A stretch of DNA of 44,767 nt from Sulfitobacter sp. Lineage in GTDB: Bacteria > Pseudomonadota > Alphaproteobacteria > Rhodobacterales > Rhodobacteraceae. Each line of letters starts with the position of its first letter. The first letter of the stretch is position 1. Below, in pieces: positions 1-7,266 of the stretch. The notes below the pieces were generated by a model. The model did no database searches. It had not been told where the DNA came from and worked only from the letters and a program-made list of their open reading frames with translations. The DNA lies in assembly GCA_017854855.1 (NCBI GenBank), contig JAFMGZ010000002.1, positions 1 through 44,767 on the forward strand, given 5' to 3'. The position numbers and the translations under genes were made by a program.

Positions 1-75
1 TGGTGCCCGGGGGCGGAATCGAACCACCGACACGAGGATTTTCAATCCACTGCTCTACCCCTGAGCTACCCGGGC
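1..75 (-). tRNA. tRNA-Phe (anticodon GAA)
   Basis: Read on the minus strand, a complete cloverleaf runs from GCCCGGG at 75 to an encoded CCA at 3-1. The 7-bp acceptor stem GCCCGGG/CCCGGGC is perfect, with discriminator A. The D arm holds AGCTCAGGGGTAGAGC, the anticodon loop is TTGAAAA (GAA, Phe), and the T loop is GGTTCGATTCC. The anticodon stem has one T-T mismatch. It lies downstream of yacG on the same strand, about 100 nt after the stop codon, so it could be cotranscribed or have its own promoter. Confidence 0.96.
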
Positions 76-179
76 ACGGGAGGCCACATATGTGGTCGGG
101 TGAGCGCGTTCTAGGTGGTTGTTGGCGGGGTGTCCAGCCTCTTTTTCCGCTCTTGTTGGCTTGTTTTACAGACAGGCGG

Positions 180-371
180 TTAATGAGGCTTTTGGGCCTC
201 GTTTGCGGCCGCTTCAGCCGCTTCGATAGCGGCTTCGACGTCATCGGGGTCCGTTGACGGGGCCGCGTATGATCCGTTGAACCACTTGGCCAGATCCAGA
301 TCGGCACAGCGCCTTGAGCAAAAAGGGCGATATTGCTTGTCGGGTGCGGCCGCGCATATCGGACAGGCCAT
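180..371 (-). CDS. yacG: DNA gyrase inhibitor / zinc-binding protein YacG
   Basis: This 63-residue protein has the YacG zinc finger: CPIC near the N-terminus, then RPFCSRRCADLDLAKW about 12 residues later, giving four cysteines for one zinc ion. The C-terminal half is an acidic, Ala/Glu-rich tail. E. coli YacG binds GyrB and inhibits gyrase; that role is assigned here by family only. The ATG at 371 overlaps the TGA of the RNase E/G gene (ATGA), a layout that implies translational coupling. A TTG one codon upstream is a less likely start. It is the last protein gene of the infA-maf-RNase-yacG operon. Confidence 0.9.
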   Translation of the reverse strand: MACPICAAAPDKQYRPFCSRRCADLDLAKWFNGSYAAPSTDPDDVEAAIEAAEAAANEAQKPH

Positions 372-1390
372 CAAATCACCTCATGCAAAGGCGCGCGGGC
401 GCGTTTGCGTTGCAATTCGTAATGGCCCAACGGGGTCCATCCCACCAATGTTGTCTCCACCTGATCGGTGCGAAACGCCTGACGCAATGCATTCTCAAAA
501 GCCCGGCGGTCCTTTTTGGGCATCGGTGCCAGGTCAAGGGTGATCTGCCCCCCCAGCCCCCGCACACGCAAGGCCACGGGCAAGGCTTTGGCACAGGACA
601 TATTTGCTTTGATCCCTGCCGCCAAAGATGCGTCATTACCGGTATTCACATCCACAGCGACCAGGGCGCGTGTGGGCTCAACATACATGGACGCACCTCC
701 GGCCAGTGTAACTTCGGCTCCCTGTGCGGCCTCAAGCGCCTCCATGACCCCATGGATTTCAAATCCACCAGCTTCGGTCACGACCTCTGCAGCTTCGGTC
801 CATTCGCGCCAGGCAAGGATATGCGGGCTGTCCCCCTCGCAAAGCATTTCCATCGTATCGGACGAATCGGACGTCACCCTGTCGGCCAGTTCCAGCATGG
901 CAACGATATCTTCGGCAATTTCATCCCCGTCCACCTCGAAACAAGACGAACGCAGGATCAATCCATGCGCCGCGCCGCCTGCGGCGTCATGGGCGATTTC
1001 CAGCAAGCGGTCGCGCTCGGCCTCATCGCGGATACTGCGCGAGATATTCAGACCGGGGGCGTCGGGCGTCACGATCGCATAACGGCTTTTGAACAGCAGC
1101 TTGGCGGCGACAGGAATGGCCTTGCCGGGTTCGGCATAGCCAGACACCTGCACCAGAATAGGCTGACCTGGGGCCAACCCTTTGATTTGTCGCAAGAATG
1201 CCGAACCATCGGGGGTTTTCAGAAACATACCCCCCTGCCCTTTCACAGGCCGGTCCGCGATGGCACGGTAAATTGTGCCAGGGCGCGGGGCCGTGCTGTC
1301 AATCAGCAGATCGTCCAGCTTGCCATCCACCATCAGCGCTGCGGCCTCAGTGTCGCCAATGTGGTCCAGAATGATCGTTCGGCCCTTCAT
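371..1390 (-). CDS. Ribonuclease E/G family protein (short form)
   Basis: This 339-residue protein has the order of an RNase E/G catalytic core: an S1-like segment near residues 35-85 (GTIYRAI, then KGQGGMFL), an RNase H-like middle, and the DNase I-like part with [10 protein letters not shown] and [11 protein letters not shown], whose aspartates match the two metal-binding catalytic Asp residues. It is shorter than E. coli RNase G (489 aa) and shows no CPxCxG zinc-link, so it is a compact version of the family. Such short proteins are commonly found next to maf and yacG in alphaproteobacteria. The ATG at 1390 overlaps the maf stop (ATGA). A separate long RNase E is expected elsewhere on the chromosome. 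Confidence 0.88.
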   Translation of the reverse strand: MKGRTIILDHIGDTEAAALMVDGKLDDLLIDSTAPRPGTIYRAIADRPVKGQGGMFLKTPDGSAFLRQIKGLAPGQPILVQVSGYAEPGKAIPVAAKLLFKSRYAIVTPDAPGLNISRSIRDEAERDRLLEIAHDAAGGAAHGLILRSSCFEVDGDEIAEDIVAMLELADRVTSDSSDTMEMLCEGDSPHILAWREWTEAAEVVTEAGGFEIHGVMEALEAAQGAEVTLAGGASMYVEPTRALVAVDVNTGNDASLAAGIKANMSCAKALPVALRVRGLGGQITLDLAPMPKKDRRAFENALRQAFRTDQVETTLVGWTPLGHYELQRKRARAPLHEVI

Positions 1391-1965
1391 ACGGCACCTC
1401 CATAAATTGGATATCCGGCAGCGATCAGCAAATTGGCGGTCTCTGCCAGGGGCAAACCGACAATCCCGGTAAAGGATCCACTGATCCAAGGGATGAATGC
1501 ACCAGCCGCGCCCTGAATGCCATAGCCGCCCGCCTTGCCCTGCCAATCACCAGAGGCCAGGTAGCGCGCGATTTCAGGCTCTGACAGGGATTTCATCCGC
1601 ACGGTACTTTGAACATCGCGCAGCCATTGCCGGTCCCCCCGCTTTACCGCGACGGCCGTGATCACCTTGTGACGACGCCCCGACATCAGGCGCAAGAATC
1701 GTTCTGCCTCGGCCGCATCTGCGGGCTTGCCCAGAATGCGACGTCCCAGCGCAACCGTAGTATCGGCGCAGAGCACAATGTCGTCAGGCCCCGCCGCGAC
1801 AGCGGCTGCCTTTTCACGCGCCATCCGCGCGCAATACGGGCGCGGCAGCTCAGCCTTAAGGGGGGTTTCGTCGATGTCCGGTGCACGGATCGCATCCGGC
1901 GTCACGCCCATCTGCGCGAGAAGTTCCAAACGCCGGGGCGAGCCTGAACCGAGAATGAACTGCAT
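1387..1965 (-). CDS. maf: Maf family nucleotide pyrophosphatase
   Basis: This 192-residue protein begins with [14 protein letters not shown], the Maf signature S-x-SPRR that lines the nucleotide pocket. It continues with the family's conserved internal segments: [25 protein letters not shown] and the late [10 protein letters not shown]. Maf proteins hydrolyse non-canonical or canonical nucleoside triphosphates to monophosphates and were first named for septum-formation inhibition. The start at 1965 (MQFILGSG) is chosen because the family motif begins within the first ten residues; the open frame extends upstream without homology. It follows infA on the same strand and its stop overlaps the RNase E/G start. 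Confidence 0.93.
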   Translation of the reverse strand: MQFILGSGSPRRLELLAQMGVTPDAIRAPDIDETPLKAELPRPYCARMAREKAAAVAAGPDDIVLCADTTVALGRRILGKPADAAEAERFLRLMSGRRHKVITAVAVKRGDRQWLRDVQSTVRMKSLSEPEIARYLASGDWQGKAGGYGIQGAAGAFIPWISGSFTGIVGLPLAETANLLIAAGYPIYGGAV

Positions 1966-2084
1966 CACACAGTTTCTCCAATAGACGTTCGTGACAAAGG
2001 CACAAAATGCGGATTGCCGCCAAAGTGGCGGCGTCACCCCTGAGCGGGAAACCTTACGGTCCCGACTTCAGAGGCGCTGAGACC

Positions 2085-2303
2085 TTACTTGAACCGATAG
2101 TTGATCCGACCCTTGGTCAGGTCATAGGGGGTCATTTCGACCTGTACTTTATCGCCTGCCAGAACACGGATGCGGTTCTTGCGCATCTTGCCTGCCGTAT
2201 GCGCGATGATCTCATGGCCGTTTTCCAGCTCGACCCGAAACGTCGCGTTAGGCAGGAGTTCCTTCACGACACCGGGAAATTCGAGCGTATCTTCCTTGGC
2301 CAT
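2085..2303 (-). CDS. infA: Translation initiation factor IF-1
   Basis: This 72-residue protein is an exact family-length IF-1: [11 protein letters not shown] at the start, the OB-fold core with [20 protein letters not shown], and the ending [11 protein letters not shown]-1 binds the ribosomal A site and helps IF-2 and IF-3 at initiation. The start at 2303 has a strong Shine-Dalgarno sequence (AAGGAGAG) just upstream. Two hairpins lie between it and the next gene upstream, so infA probably has its own transcript, continuing through maf, the RNase and yacG. Confidence 0.97.
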   Translation of the reverse strand: MAKEDTLEFPGVVKELLPNATFRVELENGHEIIAHTAGKMRKNRIRVLAGDKVQVEMTPYDLTKGRINYRFK

Positions 2304-2323
2304 GTTCTCTCCTTGAACAAAAT

Positions 2324-2357
2324 GCCCCAAAACGGGGCCACGCGCCTAAATGGGCGC
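2324..2357 (-). terminator. Two tandem hairpins upstream of infA
   Basis: On the minus strand, GCGCC/GGCGC (2357-2353 with 2346-2342, loop of 6) is followed by GCCCC/GGGGC (2338-2334 with 2328-2324, loop GTTTT) and then ATTTTG. They lie between the nitrilase stop at 2383 and the infA ribosome binding site. The second has the form of an intrinsic terminator with a short T tract. It may end the upstream transcript, or act as an infA leader structure. Confidence 0.5.
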
Positions 2358-2382
2358 ATTTTTCCAGATTTTCAAGGGCTAT

Positions 2383-3258
2383 TCAGCGCAATCGCACGGC
2401 TTGTGCAGGCTGATCACGTCCAATTTGCCCCAGCCAGTCCCGCCGGTTCAGCACAATGCCATCCGCGCGGACCTCGGCAACCTGCCCCAGATCAACCTGC
2501 GCATATGTCCAGCCGGCGGCGTTGATGGTGCCCGCCGCCAAAACTCCCGTCTCAGGAAAGCCGCGATCCGGCGGTGCAAACACGCCCCCAGCCCCAAAGG
2601 AATCGCCCAAGGCCTCAGACCAATCCGCATCCCCCACGACCGATGACATCACGGTAATACATTGATTTTCCAATGCTCTTGCCATTGATCCAATCCGCAC
2701 ACGCCAATACCCGGCCAGGGTTTCGGTGACGCTGGGCACGCAGATCACGTCACAGGTGCTCAGCGCGCGGCCCAGCAAGGGAAACTCACTATCATAGCAG
2801 ATCAGAATGCCGATCCGGCCCAGAACCGTGTCAAACACCTGCAGTCCGTTGCCCGGAATAACGTCCCAGACCTCAGCCTCAAAGCGGGTCATGATCTGTT
2901 TGTCCTGCACACCGATTTGACCTGTAGGTGTGATCAAACGGGCCCGGTTGACCGGTCTGGTCTGCGTCGCGGCAGGACCAGAGGCTGCAACAATATGCAC
3001 CCCATACTCTGCCGCGAGACGCAGATGCACCTGGTCCGCCTGTGCCAGCCGCTCTGACACAGCAAAAAGCGAGGCTTCCAGATCCCCGGCCACCTCTGCA
3101 CCGGCAAGGGTCGCCAGCTCCATCGCGCCATATTCGGGAAACACCAGCAGCTCGGCACCCTGACCGGCCGCTTCGCCGACCCATCGGTTCAGCTTGTCCT
3201 CATATTGCGCCCAAGAGGTCAGAACATCCAAAGGATAGGCGGCTGTGGCAATTTTCAT
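2383..3258 (-). CDS. Carbon-nitrogen hydrolase (nitrilase superfamily)
   Basis: This 291-residue protein has the full nitrilase catalytic triad: Glu42 in FPEYGAME, Lys120 in DKQIMTRFE and Cys154 in ILICYDSEFP. The alpha-beta-beta-alpha fold length matches the family. These enzymes hydrolyse nitriles or amides, or cleave carbamoyl groups. The substrate cannot be told from sequence; an omega-amidase or N-carbamoyl type is possible, and no clear match to a characterised member was recognised. The start at 3258 (MKIATAAYP) is chosen because the first beta strand begins there; an in-frame ATG eight codons upstream is less likely. It is followed by infA on the same strand but separated by terminator-like hairpins. 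Confidence 0.85.
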   Translation of the reverse strand: MKIATAAYPLDVLTSWAQYEDKLNRWVGEAAGQGAELLVFPEYGAMELATLAGAEVAGDLEASLFAVSERLAQADQVHLRLAAEYGVHIVAASGPAATQTRPVNRARLITPTGQIGVQDKQIMTRFEAEVWDVIPGNGLQVFDTVLGRIGILICYDSEFPLLGRALSTCDVICVPSVTETLAGYWRVRIGSMARALENQCITVMSSVVGDADWSEALGDSFGAGGVFAPPDRGFPETGVLAAGTINAAGWTYAQVDLGQVAEVRADGIVLNRRDWLGQIGRDQPAQAVRLR

Positions 3259-3433
3259 CGGACCCTCATCGGTTTGCCCCATGGTGAAAGAGCATCAACC
3301 AATGTGCAATCCAAATCCTTCTGGCTGGCCCAAAACAATGCGGGGTGGTATTTCTGGCGCAACTACACCATTTTTGACTTCCGCACAGCGGCCAGACAGG
3401 ACCACCCAGACAGGACCACAGGGGCAACAACAC

Positions 3434-4126
3434 ATGACAAAGATCGTCATCCTCACCGGCGCAGGTATTTCCGCAGAAAGCGGGATCGAAACTTTTCGTG
3501 CAGAGGACGGGCTTTGGGCCAAACATCGCGTCGAAGACGTGGTGACGCCTGAAGGCTATCAGCGCGATCCAAAGCGGGTTCTCGACTTTTATAATGAACG
3601 CCGCGCGCAGGCAGCCTCGGTTGAACCCAATGCCGCGCATTTCGCACTGGCCCGGCTTGAGGCAGAACATGACGGTGAGGTTGTGGTCATCACCCAAAAC
3701 GTCGACGATCTGCATGAACGCGGCGGCACACAGGCCTTGTACCACATGCATGGCGCGCTCTCGGGTGCGTTATGCGCGGTCTGTCATCACCGCTGGCCCG
3801 CGCCGATGCAGATGGCGATAGAGGACCCCTGCCCATCCTGCGAAACGCCCGCCACCCGTCCAGATATCGTCTGGTTCGGCGAAATGCCCTATGAGATGGA
3901 CACCCTGTTTGACCATTTGACCCAAGCCGATATTTTCGTGGCCATTGGCACCTCTGGCAATGTCTATCCTGCCGCCGGTTTTGTCGCCGAAGCCCGCAAG
4001 GCTGGTGCCCATACGATAGAGTTCAACCTGGAAAAATCCGCCGTCGGCAACCAATTTGCAGAACACCGCATTGGACCCGCATCACAGACCGTGACCGACT
4101 GGGTGAACAACATCTTGGCCACCTAG
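3434..4126 (+). CDS. cobB: NAD-dependent protein deacylase, sirtuin class III
   Basis: This 230-residue protein is a Sir2 enzyme: GAGISAESGIETFR at 9-22 binds NAD, QNVDDLHERGG follows near 88-98, the catalytic His is His106 in YHMHGAL, and CAVC (114-117) with CPSC (133-136) bind zinc. Tyr53 and Arg56 in FYNERR match the Tyr/Arg pair that binds succinyl or malonyl groups in E. coli CobB and human SIRT5. Desuccinylase or demalonylase activity is therefore expected besides deacetylation. The start at 3434 lies four residues ahead of the Rossmann strand; the open frame runs 63 codons further upstream without homology. It is divergent from the nitrilase gene. Confidence 0.94.
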   Translation: MTKIVILTGAGISAESGIETFRAEDGLWAKHRVEDVVTPEGYQRDPKRVLDFYNERRAQAASVEPNAAHFALARLEAEHDGEVVVITQNVDDLHERGGTQALYHMHGALSGALCAVCHHRWPAPMQMAIEDPCPSCETPATRPDIVWFGEMPYEMDTLFDHLTQADIFVAIGTSGNVYPAAGFVAEARKAGAHTIEFNLEKSAVGNQFAEHRIGPASQTVTDWVNNILAT

Positions 4127-4154
4127 ATCTGGGTAAAGTAGATCTGGGCAAAGT
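4125..4154. repeat. Tandem 15-bp duplication at the end of cobB
   Basis: AGATCTGGGTAAAGT (4125-4139) is followed directly by AGATCTGGGCAAAGT (4140-4154), with one mismatch. The cobB stop codon TAG (4124-4126) overlaps the first copy. A recent local duplication is the simplest explanation. Confidence 0.85.
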
Positions 4155-4157
4155 GAA

Positions 4158-4180
4158 GGTGGGCAATATGCCCACCCTAC
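4158..4180. repeat. GGTGGGC...GCCCACCCTAC hairpin between convergent genes
   Basis: GGTGGGCA (4158-4165), a 3-nt loop and TGCCCACC (4169-4176) form a perfect 8-bp stem followed by CTAC. It lies between the convergent cobB and PCuAC genes and could end both transcripts. A similar sequence is found at 7237-7262 just after ileS, so it belongs to a small dispersed hairpin family. Confidence 0.65.
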
Positions 4181-4214
4181 TGCGTCGCTCCATGATATCA
4201 GCGGGTCAATAAAG

Positions 4215-4709
4215 TCATCCGTCGTCAGACTTTTTCATCTTGGAATGATCCATCGCGCCATGGTCAGGCTTGCGCGCATGATCGACAGGTATCTTGATTT
4301 GCATCTCACCGGCCTGTTCAAAGGTCAGGGTAACGTCAATTTCCTCACCCTGCTCCAAGGGCCGGATCAGCCCCATGAACATGATATGATCCCCCCCGCG
4401 CTTGAGCGCGTGGGTTTCACCGGCAGGCACGGCAAACCCTTCTTTGACTTCCATCATCTTCATCACGCCATTTTCATCTGATGTATGGGTATGCAGTTCA
4501 ACCCGCCCCGCCACATCCGACGCGACTGCGACCAGCCGGTCATCGGTGTCGCCCATATTCATGATCTGCATGAATGCAGCACCCGTCACCGACGACGGGG
4601 TTGAGCTGCGCATATAGGCGTCCTTGATCATGATATCGCCGGCAAAGGCAGGGGCCGTGGCCAGCACGAAGGCCGCAGCAGTGGCTGCGATATTTTGAAT
4701 GATTGTCAT
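4215..4709 (-). CDS. PCu(A)C family periplasmic copper chaperone
   Basis: This 164-residue protein has an N-terminal signal peptide (about residues 1-23, cut after AFA). The copper motif has the exact family spacing H-x10-M-x21-H-x-M: His75, Met86, His108 and Met110. A His/Met-rich tail (DHGAMDHSKM) adds a possible second copper site, as in longer PCu(A)C proteins. The family binds Cu(I) in the periplasm and delivers it to the CuA site of cytochrome c oxidase. It lies 40 nt after the DUF2946-like gene on the same strand, and the two are probably one operon for copper handling. Confidence 0.92.
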   Translation of the reverse strand: MTIIQNIAATAAAFVLATAPAFAGDIMIKDAYMRSSTPSSVTGAAFMQIMNMGDTDDRLVAVASDVAGRVELHTHTSDENGVMKMMEVKEGFAVPAGETHALKRGGDHIMFMGLIRPLEQGEEIDVTLTFEQAGEMQIKIPVDHARKPDHGAMDHSKMKKSDDG

Positions 4710-4749
4710 TTCTGTCGTCCTTGTTTGATCTGTGTTGGATGTATGATGA

Positions 4750-5094
4750 TCAAACAGGCAAAGGCGGTGCCCGGCATTGAGGTATCTGTGTGACGGGCGC
4801 GATCACCGTGAACGGTTGAACAAGCAAAGCCTGCCCGTGGTACAGCACCGCCCAAGGGGCCAAAGCCGCAGCAGGCGTTACCCCGGCACCATCGCTCAAT
4901 GCACAATCCGGGCAGATATGGGGGGCAGCAGTTGGTTGGCCTTCGGCATCCAGATACAGCACCATCGTGCCAGAGCCGTTACAGATCACCACCTGCCCGG
5001 TCGCCGCTGCGGCCCCTCGGGTCACAGCCATGGCCTGACTGGTCAGCCCCAGAACCAGGACCATCAAAAAGGATATGAAACTGCGAAAGGTCAC
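4750..5094 (-). CDS. DUF2946-like exported protein with a CxxC motif
   Basis: This 114-residue protein begins with a hydrophobic segment (FISFLMVLVLGLTSQAMA) that looks like a signal peptide. It then has VVICNGSG and HICPDC, a pattern seen in small DUF2946-type proteins found beside copper genes. The function is unknown; cysteine and histidine placement suggests metal binding. The start at 5094 is a GTG chosen for the signal peptide. The open frame extends to 5163, but that start would lie inside the rpmB terminator hairpin, so it is rejected. It sits between rpmB and the PCu(A)C gene on the same strand. Confidence 0.65.
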   Translation of the reverse strand: MTFRSFISFLMVLVLGLTSQAMAVTRGAAAATGQVVICNGSGTMVLYLDAEGQPTAAPHICPDCALSDGAGVTPAAALAPWAVLYHGQALLVQPFTVIAPVTQIPQCRAPPLPV

Positions 5095-5142
5095 GCCGTC
5101 TCGATATTTTAGCGCCGTGGAAAAGGCGAGTGTCAAAACGAC

Positions 5143-5173
5143 GCAACCCCGGATGCGGAACATCCGGGGTTGC
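5143..5173 (-). terminator. Intrinsic terminator of rpmB
   Basis: A perfect 13-bp inverted repeat (5143-5155 with 5161-5173, 5-nt loop) is GC-rich and, read on the minus strand, is followed by GTCGTTTTGAC. It lies 24 nt after the rpmB stop, the standard place and form for an intrinsic terminator. Confidence 0.88.
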
Positions 5174-5197
5174 GAAATTCACAACGCAAACAGCCTA

Positions 5198-5497
5198 TCA
5201 GGCCAGCGCTTCGGCCTCGGGGCTGGATTTCTTGATCAGCTTCTTGATCTTCAGCGCGTTGGCGGACAGATCGGTGTCTTTCGCCTTGGCGAGGAACTTG
5301 TCCAGACCGCCACGGTGATCAACACTGCGCAGGGCATGCGCAGAGATCCGCAATTTGAAAGAACGGCCCAGCGATTCAGACTGAAGCGTGGTGTCGTTCA
5401 GGTTAGGAAGAAAGCGGCGACGCGTCTTGTTGTTCGCGTGGCTTACGTTGTTGCCCGTCATCGGGCCTTTTCCGGTCAATTCGCAAACGCGCGACAT
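5198..5497 (-). CDS. rpmB: 50S ribosomal protein L28
   Basis: This 99-residue protein is bL28. It begins [24 protein letters not shown], then [10 protein letters not shown] and [20 protein letters not shown], all typical of the alphaproteobacterial form. It is part of the large ribosomal subunit. The start at 5497 is set by the family N-terminus; the open frame continues 17 codons upstream with no homology. It is monocistronic, with a strong terminator directly downstream. Confidence 0.97.
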   Translation of the reverse strand: MSRVCELTGKGPMTGNNVSHANNKTRRRFLPNLNDTTLQSESLGRSFKLRISAHALRSVDHRGGLDKFLAKAKDTDLSANALKIKKLIKKSSPEAEALA

Positions 5498-5960
5498 GGG
5501 GTCATCCTCTTGCTTTAGTGGTGTGGCACCATCAGACTGCTGCAACACATAAAAGGGGCCGCGCGATGCGACCCTGAAACTTGTCCGCTGGCTTTAGTGG
5601 GAATCGCATAGGGCGTCAACCCAAGGCAACCTCCGACGGGGCGGATACTGCGTTAAAGTGCGATTTAATCCAAACCGCGCCGATTTTGGCCGGCCAACAC
5701 GGCAAACAACAGCTCGGTTGACGGGCCGCAGGCCTGAAACCTGCTCCCCAGGATATTTTTGTTCACCATCAAATCGGACATGCGGGCCACCACCGCCTTC
5801 GCCAGATTCTCCTCCCCCCAAGGGCAACACTGTCAAAGAATTCCGGTTCAATTCAGCACAAGGCTGCACATCCGTTCCCGCCCCCGCCGTGCGCGCCCCC
5901 CTGCGCCGCCGCAGCGTATTTCCTTTTGCATCCCCGCGCCGGATTTGCGACACCTGCCGC
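5498..5960. other. 463-nt intergenic region between rpmB and pcs
   Basis: The genes on either side are divergent, so both promoters should be here. The open frames in this stretch show no domain or family resemblance. A sequence at 5752-5771 (GGATATTTTTGTTCACC) weakly resembles the dispersed CTCTTTTTGGCC motif in reverse. No RNA gene was recognised. Confidence 0.4.
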
Positions 5961-6653
5961 ATGACCATACAATTCCGCGCCCTTCTCGTTCATCTTTTTA
6001 CCGCCACAGGTGCCGTTTTCGCGATGCTGGCCATGCTGGCCGCCGTAGAAGAGGAATGGGACCTTATGTTCTTATGGCTGGTTGTGGCCTTTTTCGTGGA
6101 CGGGATCGACGGGCCATTGGCGCGCAAATATGACGTGAAGACCAATGCACCGGAATTCGACGGCGTATTACTAGACCTGATTATTGATTATCTGACTTAC
6201 GTTTTTATTCCGGCTTTTGCCCTGTTCAAATCAGGCCTGATGGACGGGTGGAGCGGCTGGGCCATGATCATCATCATCACCTTCACCTCGGCAATGTATT
6301 TTGCCGACACCCGGATGAAAACCAAAGACAATTCCTTTTCCGGCTTTCCCGGCTGCTGGAACATGCTGGTCATCGTCCTGTTCGCACTGGAACCTGATTG
6401 GTGGGTCAGCCTGATCGTTGTAACAGTTTTGGCGATAACGATGTTCGTGCCTGTGAAATTCGTCCACCCTGTGCGCACGGAACGCTGGCGCAGCATCACC
6501 TTGCCGATGGCATTGGCCTGGACCGGTTTTGCAGGCTGGGCCGCCTGGGTCGATTTTCACCCCGAAAGCTGGGCGCATTGGGGTCTGGTGCTGACCTCGA
6601 TCTATCTGGTTGTTGCAGGGGGCCTGCAACAGCTGACAGAACCCCGAGACTGA
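5961..6653 (+). CDS. pcs: Phosphatidylcholine synthase
   Basis: This 230-residue integral membrane protein has the Pcs form of the CDP-alcohol phosphotransferase motif, DGx2ARx12Gx3Dx3D: Asp50, Gly51, Ala54, Arg55, Gly68, Asp72 and Asp76. About seven to eight hydrophobic segments are visible. Pcs condenses CDP-diacylglycerol with choline to give phosphatidylcholine in the inner membrane, a route typical of alphaproteobacteria that take up choline. The start at 5961 (MTIQFRALLVHLFTATG) precedes the first membrane helix; the open frame extends upstream through Arg/Pro-rich sequence that is not protein-like. Confidence 0.93.
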   Translation: MTIQFRALLVHLFTATGAVFAMLAMLAAVEEEWDLMFLWLVVAFFVDGIDGPLARKYDVKTNAPEFDGVLLDLIIDYLTYVFIPAFALFKSGLMDGWSGWAMIIIITFTSAMYFADTRMKTKDNSFSGFPGCWNMLVIVLFALEPDWWVSLIVVTVLAITMFVPVKFVHPVRTERWRSITLPMALAWTGFAGWAAWVDFHPESWAHWGLVLTSIYLVVAGGLQQLTEPRD

Positions 6654-6723
6654 CGCGTTTCTCACTCTACCGGGCGCATGCTGCAACGCCGGGCACGTGA
6701 AAGCCCATGATGTCAGGCAGCAC

Positions 6724-7179
6724 CTAGATCAGCAGCCCCGCCGCCCCCTCATGGCGCAGCAACGCCACCTTCGTCTCAACCCCGCCCTGCCCCGAAAAAC
6801 CGGTCAGCCCCTTGGCCCCCATCACCCTGTGGCAGGGGATGATCACCGGAATGGGGTTGCCCCCACAGGCCTGCCCCACGGCCTGCGCAGACACGCCAAG
6901 CTCTTTGGCAATGTCACCATAGGTGCGGGTATAGCCAAAGGGGATTTCCGACATCACCCGGCAGACATCACGCTGCAGAGCAGAGCCCGCCACCCGCAGG
7001 GGCAGATCAAACATCTGGCGGTCCCCCTGCGCATATTCACCAAGCTGCGCCACAGCCCTGTCCAACAGCCCCGAAACATCCTGCCGCGCAGACCACCCCC
7101 AGCCAAGTCCCGCAATCGCCCCGTCTTGCTCCACAAGGGTCAGATCGCCAAATTGCGTATGCACACTGCGCTTTAACAT
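6724..7179 (-). CDS. ogt: Methylated-DNA-[protein]-cysteine S-methyltransferase
   Basis: This 151-residue protein has the alkyl-acceptor site IIPCHRVMG with Cys116, the helix-turn-helix segment GYTRTYGDIAKELG and the AVGQACGGNP turn. It removes methyl groups from O6-methylguanine in DNA, a suicide reaction. It is the Ogt type without an Ada regulatory domain. The start at 7179 (MLKRSVHTQFG) fits the short N-terminal domain. It lies downstream of ileS on the same strand, separated by two hairpins. The second hairpin's T run almost touches the start codon. Confidence 0.92.
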   Translation of the reverse strand: MLKRSVHTQFGDLTLVEQDGAIAGLGWGWSARQDVSGLLDRAVAQLGEYAQGDRQMFDLPLRVAGSALQRDVCRVMSEIPFGYTRTYGDIAKELGVSAQAVGQACGGNPIPVIIPCHRVMGAKGLTGFSGQGGVETKVALLRHEGAAGLLI

Positions 7180-7184
7180 GAAAA

Positions 7185-7210
7185 GACCCTGCACCTCTCA
7201 GCACAGGGTC
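7185..7210 (-). terminator. Terminator-like hairpin just before ogt
   Basis: Read on the minus strand, GACCCTG (7210-7204) pairs with CAGGGTC (7191-7185) around a 12-nt loop, followed by TTTT at 7184-7181 and the ogt ATG at 7179. It has the form of an intrinsic terminator but overlaps the place where an ogt ribosome binding site should be. It may terminate ileS transcripts or modulate ogt translation. Confidence 0.5.
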
Positions 7211-7236
7211 TCAATCCGAAACATGCGATTTGCGCC

Positions 7237-7262
7237 GTAAGGTGGGGTTGACCCCACCCTAC
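7237..7262. repeat. GGTGGGGT...ACCCCACCCTAC hairpin after ileS
   Basis: GGTGGGGT (7241-7248) and ACCCCACC (7251-7258) form a perfect 8-bp stem with a 2-base spacer, extended by GTA/TAC around an A-C mismatch. It begins 5 nt beyond the ileS stop codon on the minus strand. It shares the CACCCTAC end and GGTGGG arm with the hairpin at 4158-4180. Confidence 0.6.
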
Positions 7263-7266
7263 GCCA

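Noticed and set aside
314..1405. A 363-codon plus-strand frame
   Set aside because: Antisense of the RNase E/G gene, which has conserved catalytic motifs.
5095..5163. Longer start for the DUF2946-like protein
   Set aside because: It would place the start inside the rpmB terminator stem and put extra residues before the signal peptide.
5594..5968. A minus-strand frame upstream of pcs
   Set aside because: Low-complexity Arg/Gly sequence, no domain, no ribosome binding site seen; treated as intergenic.
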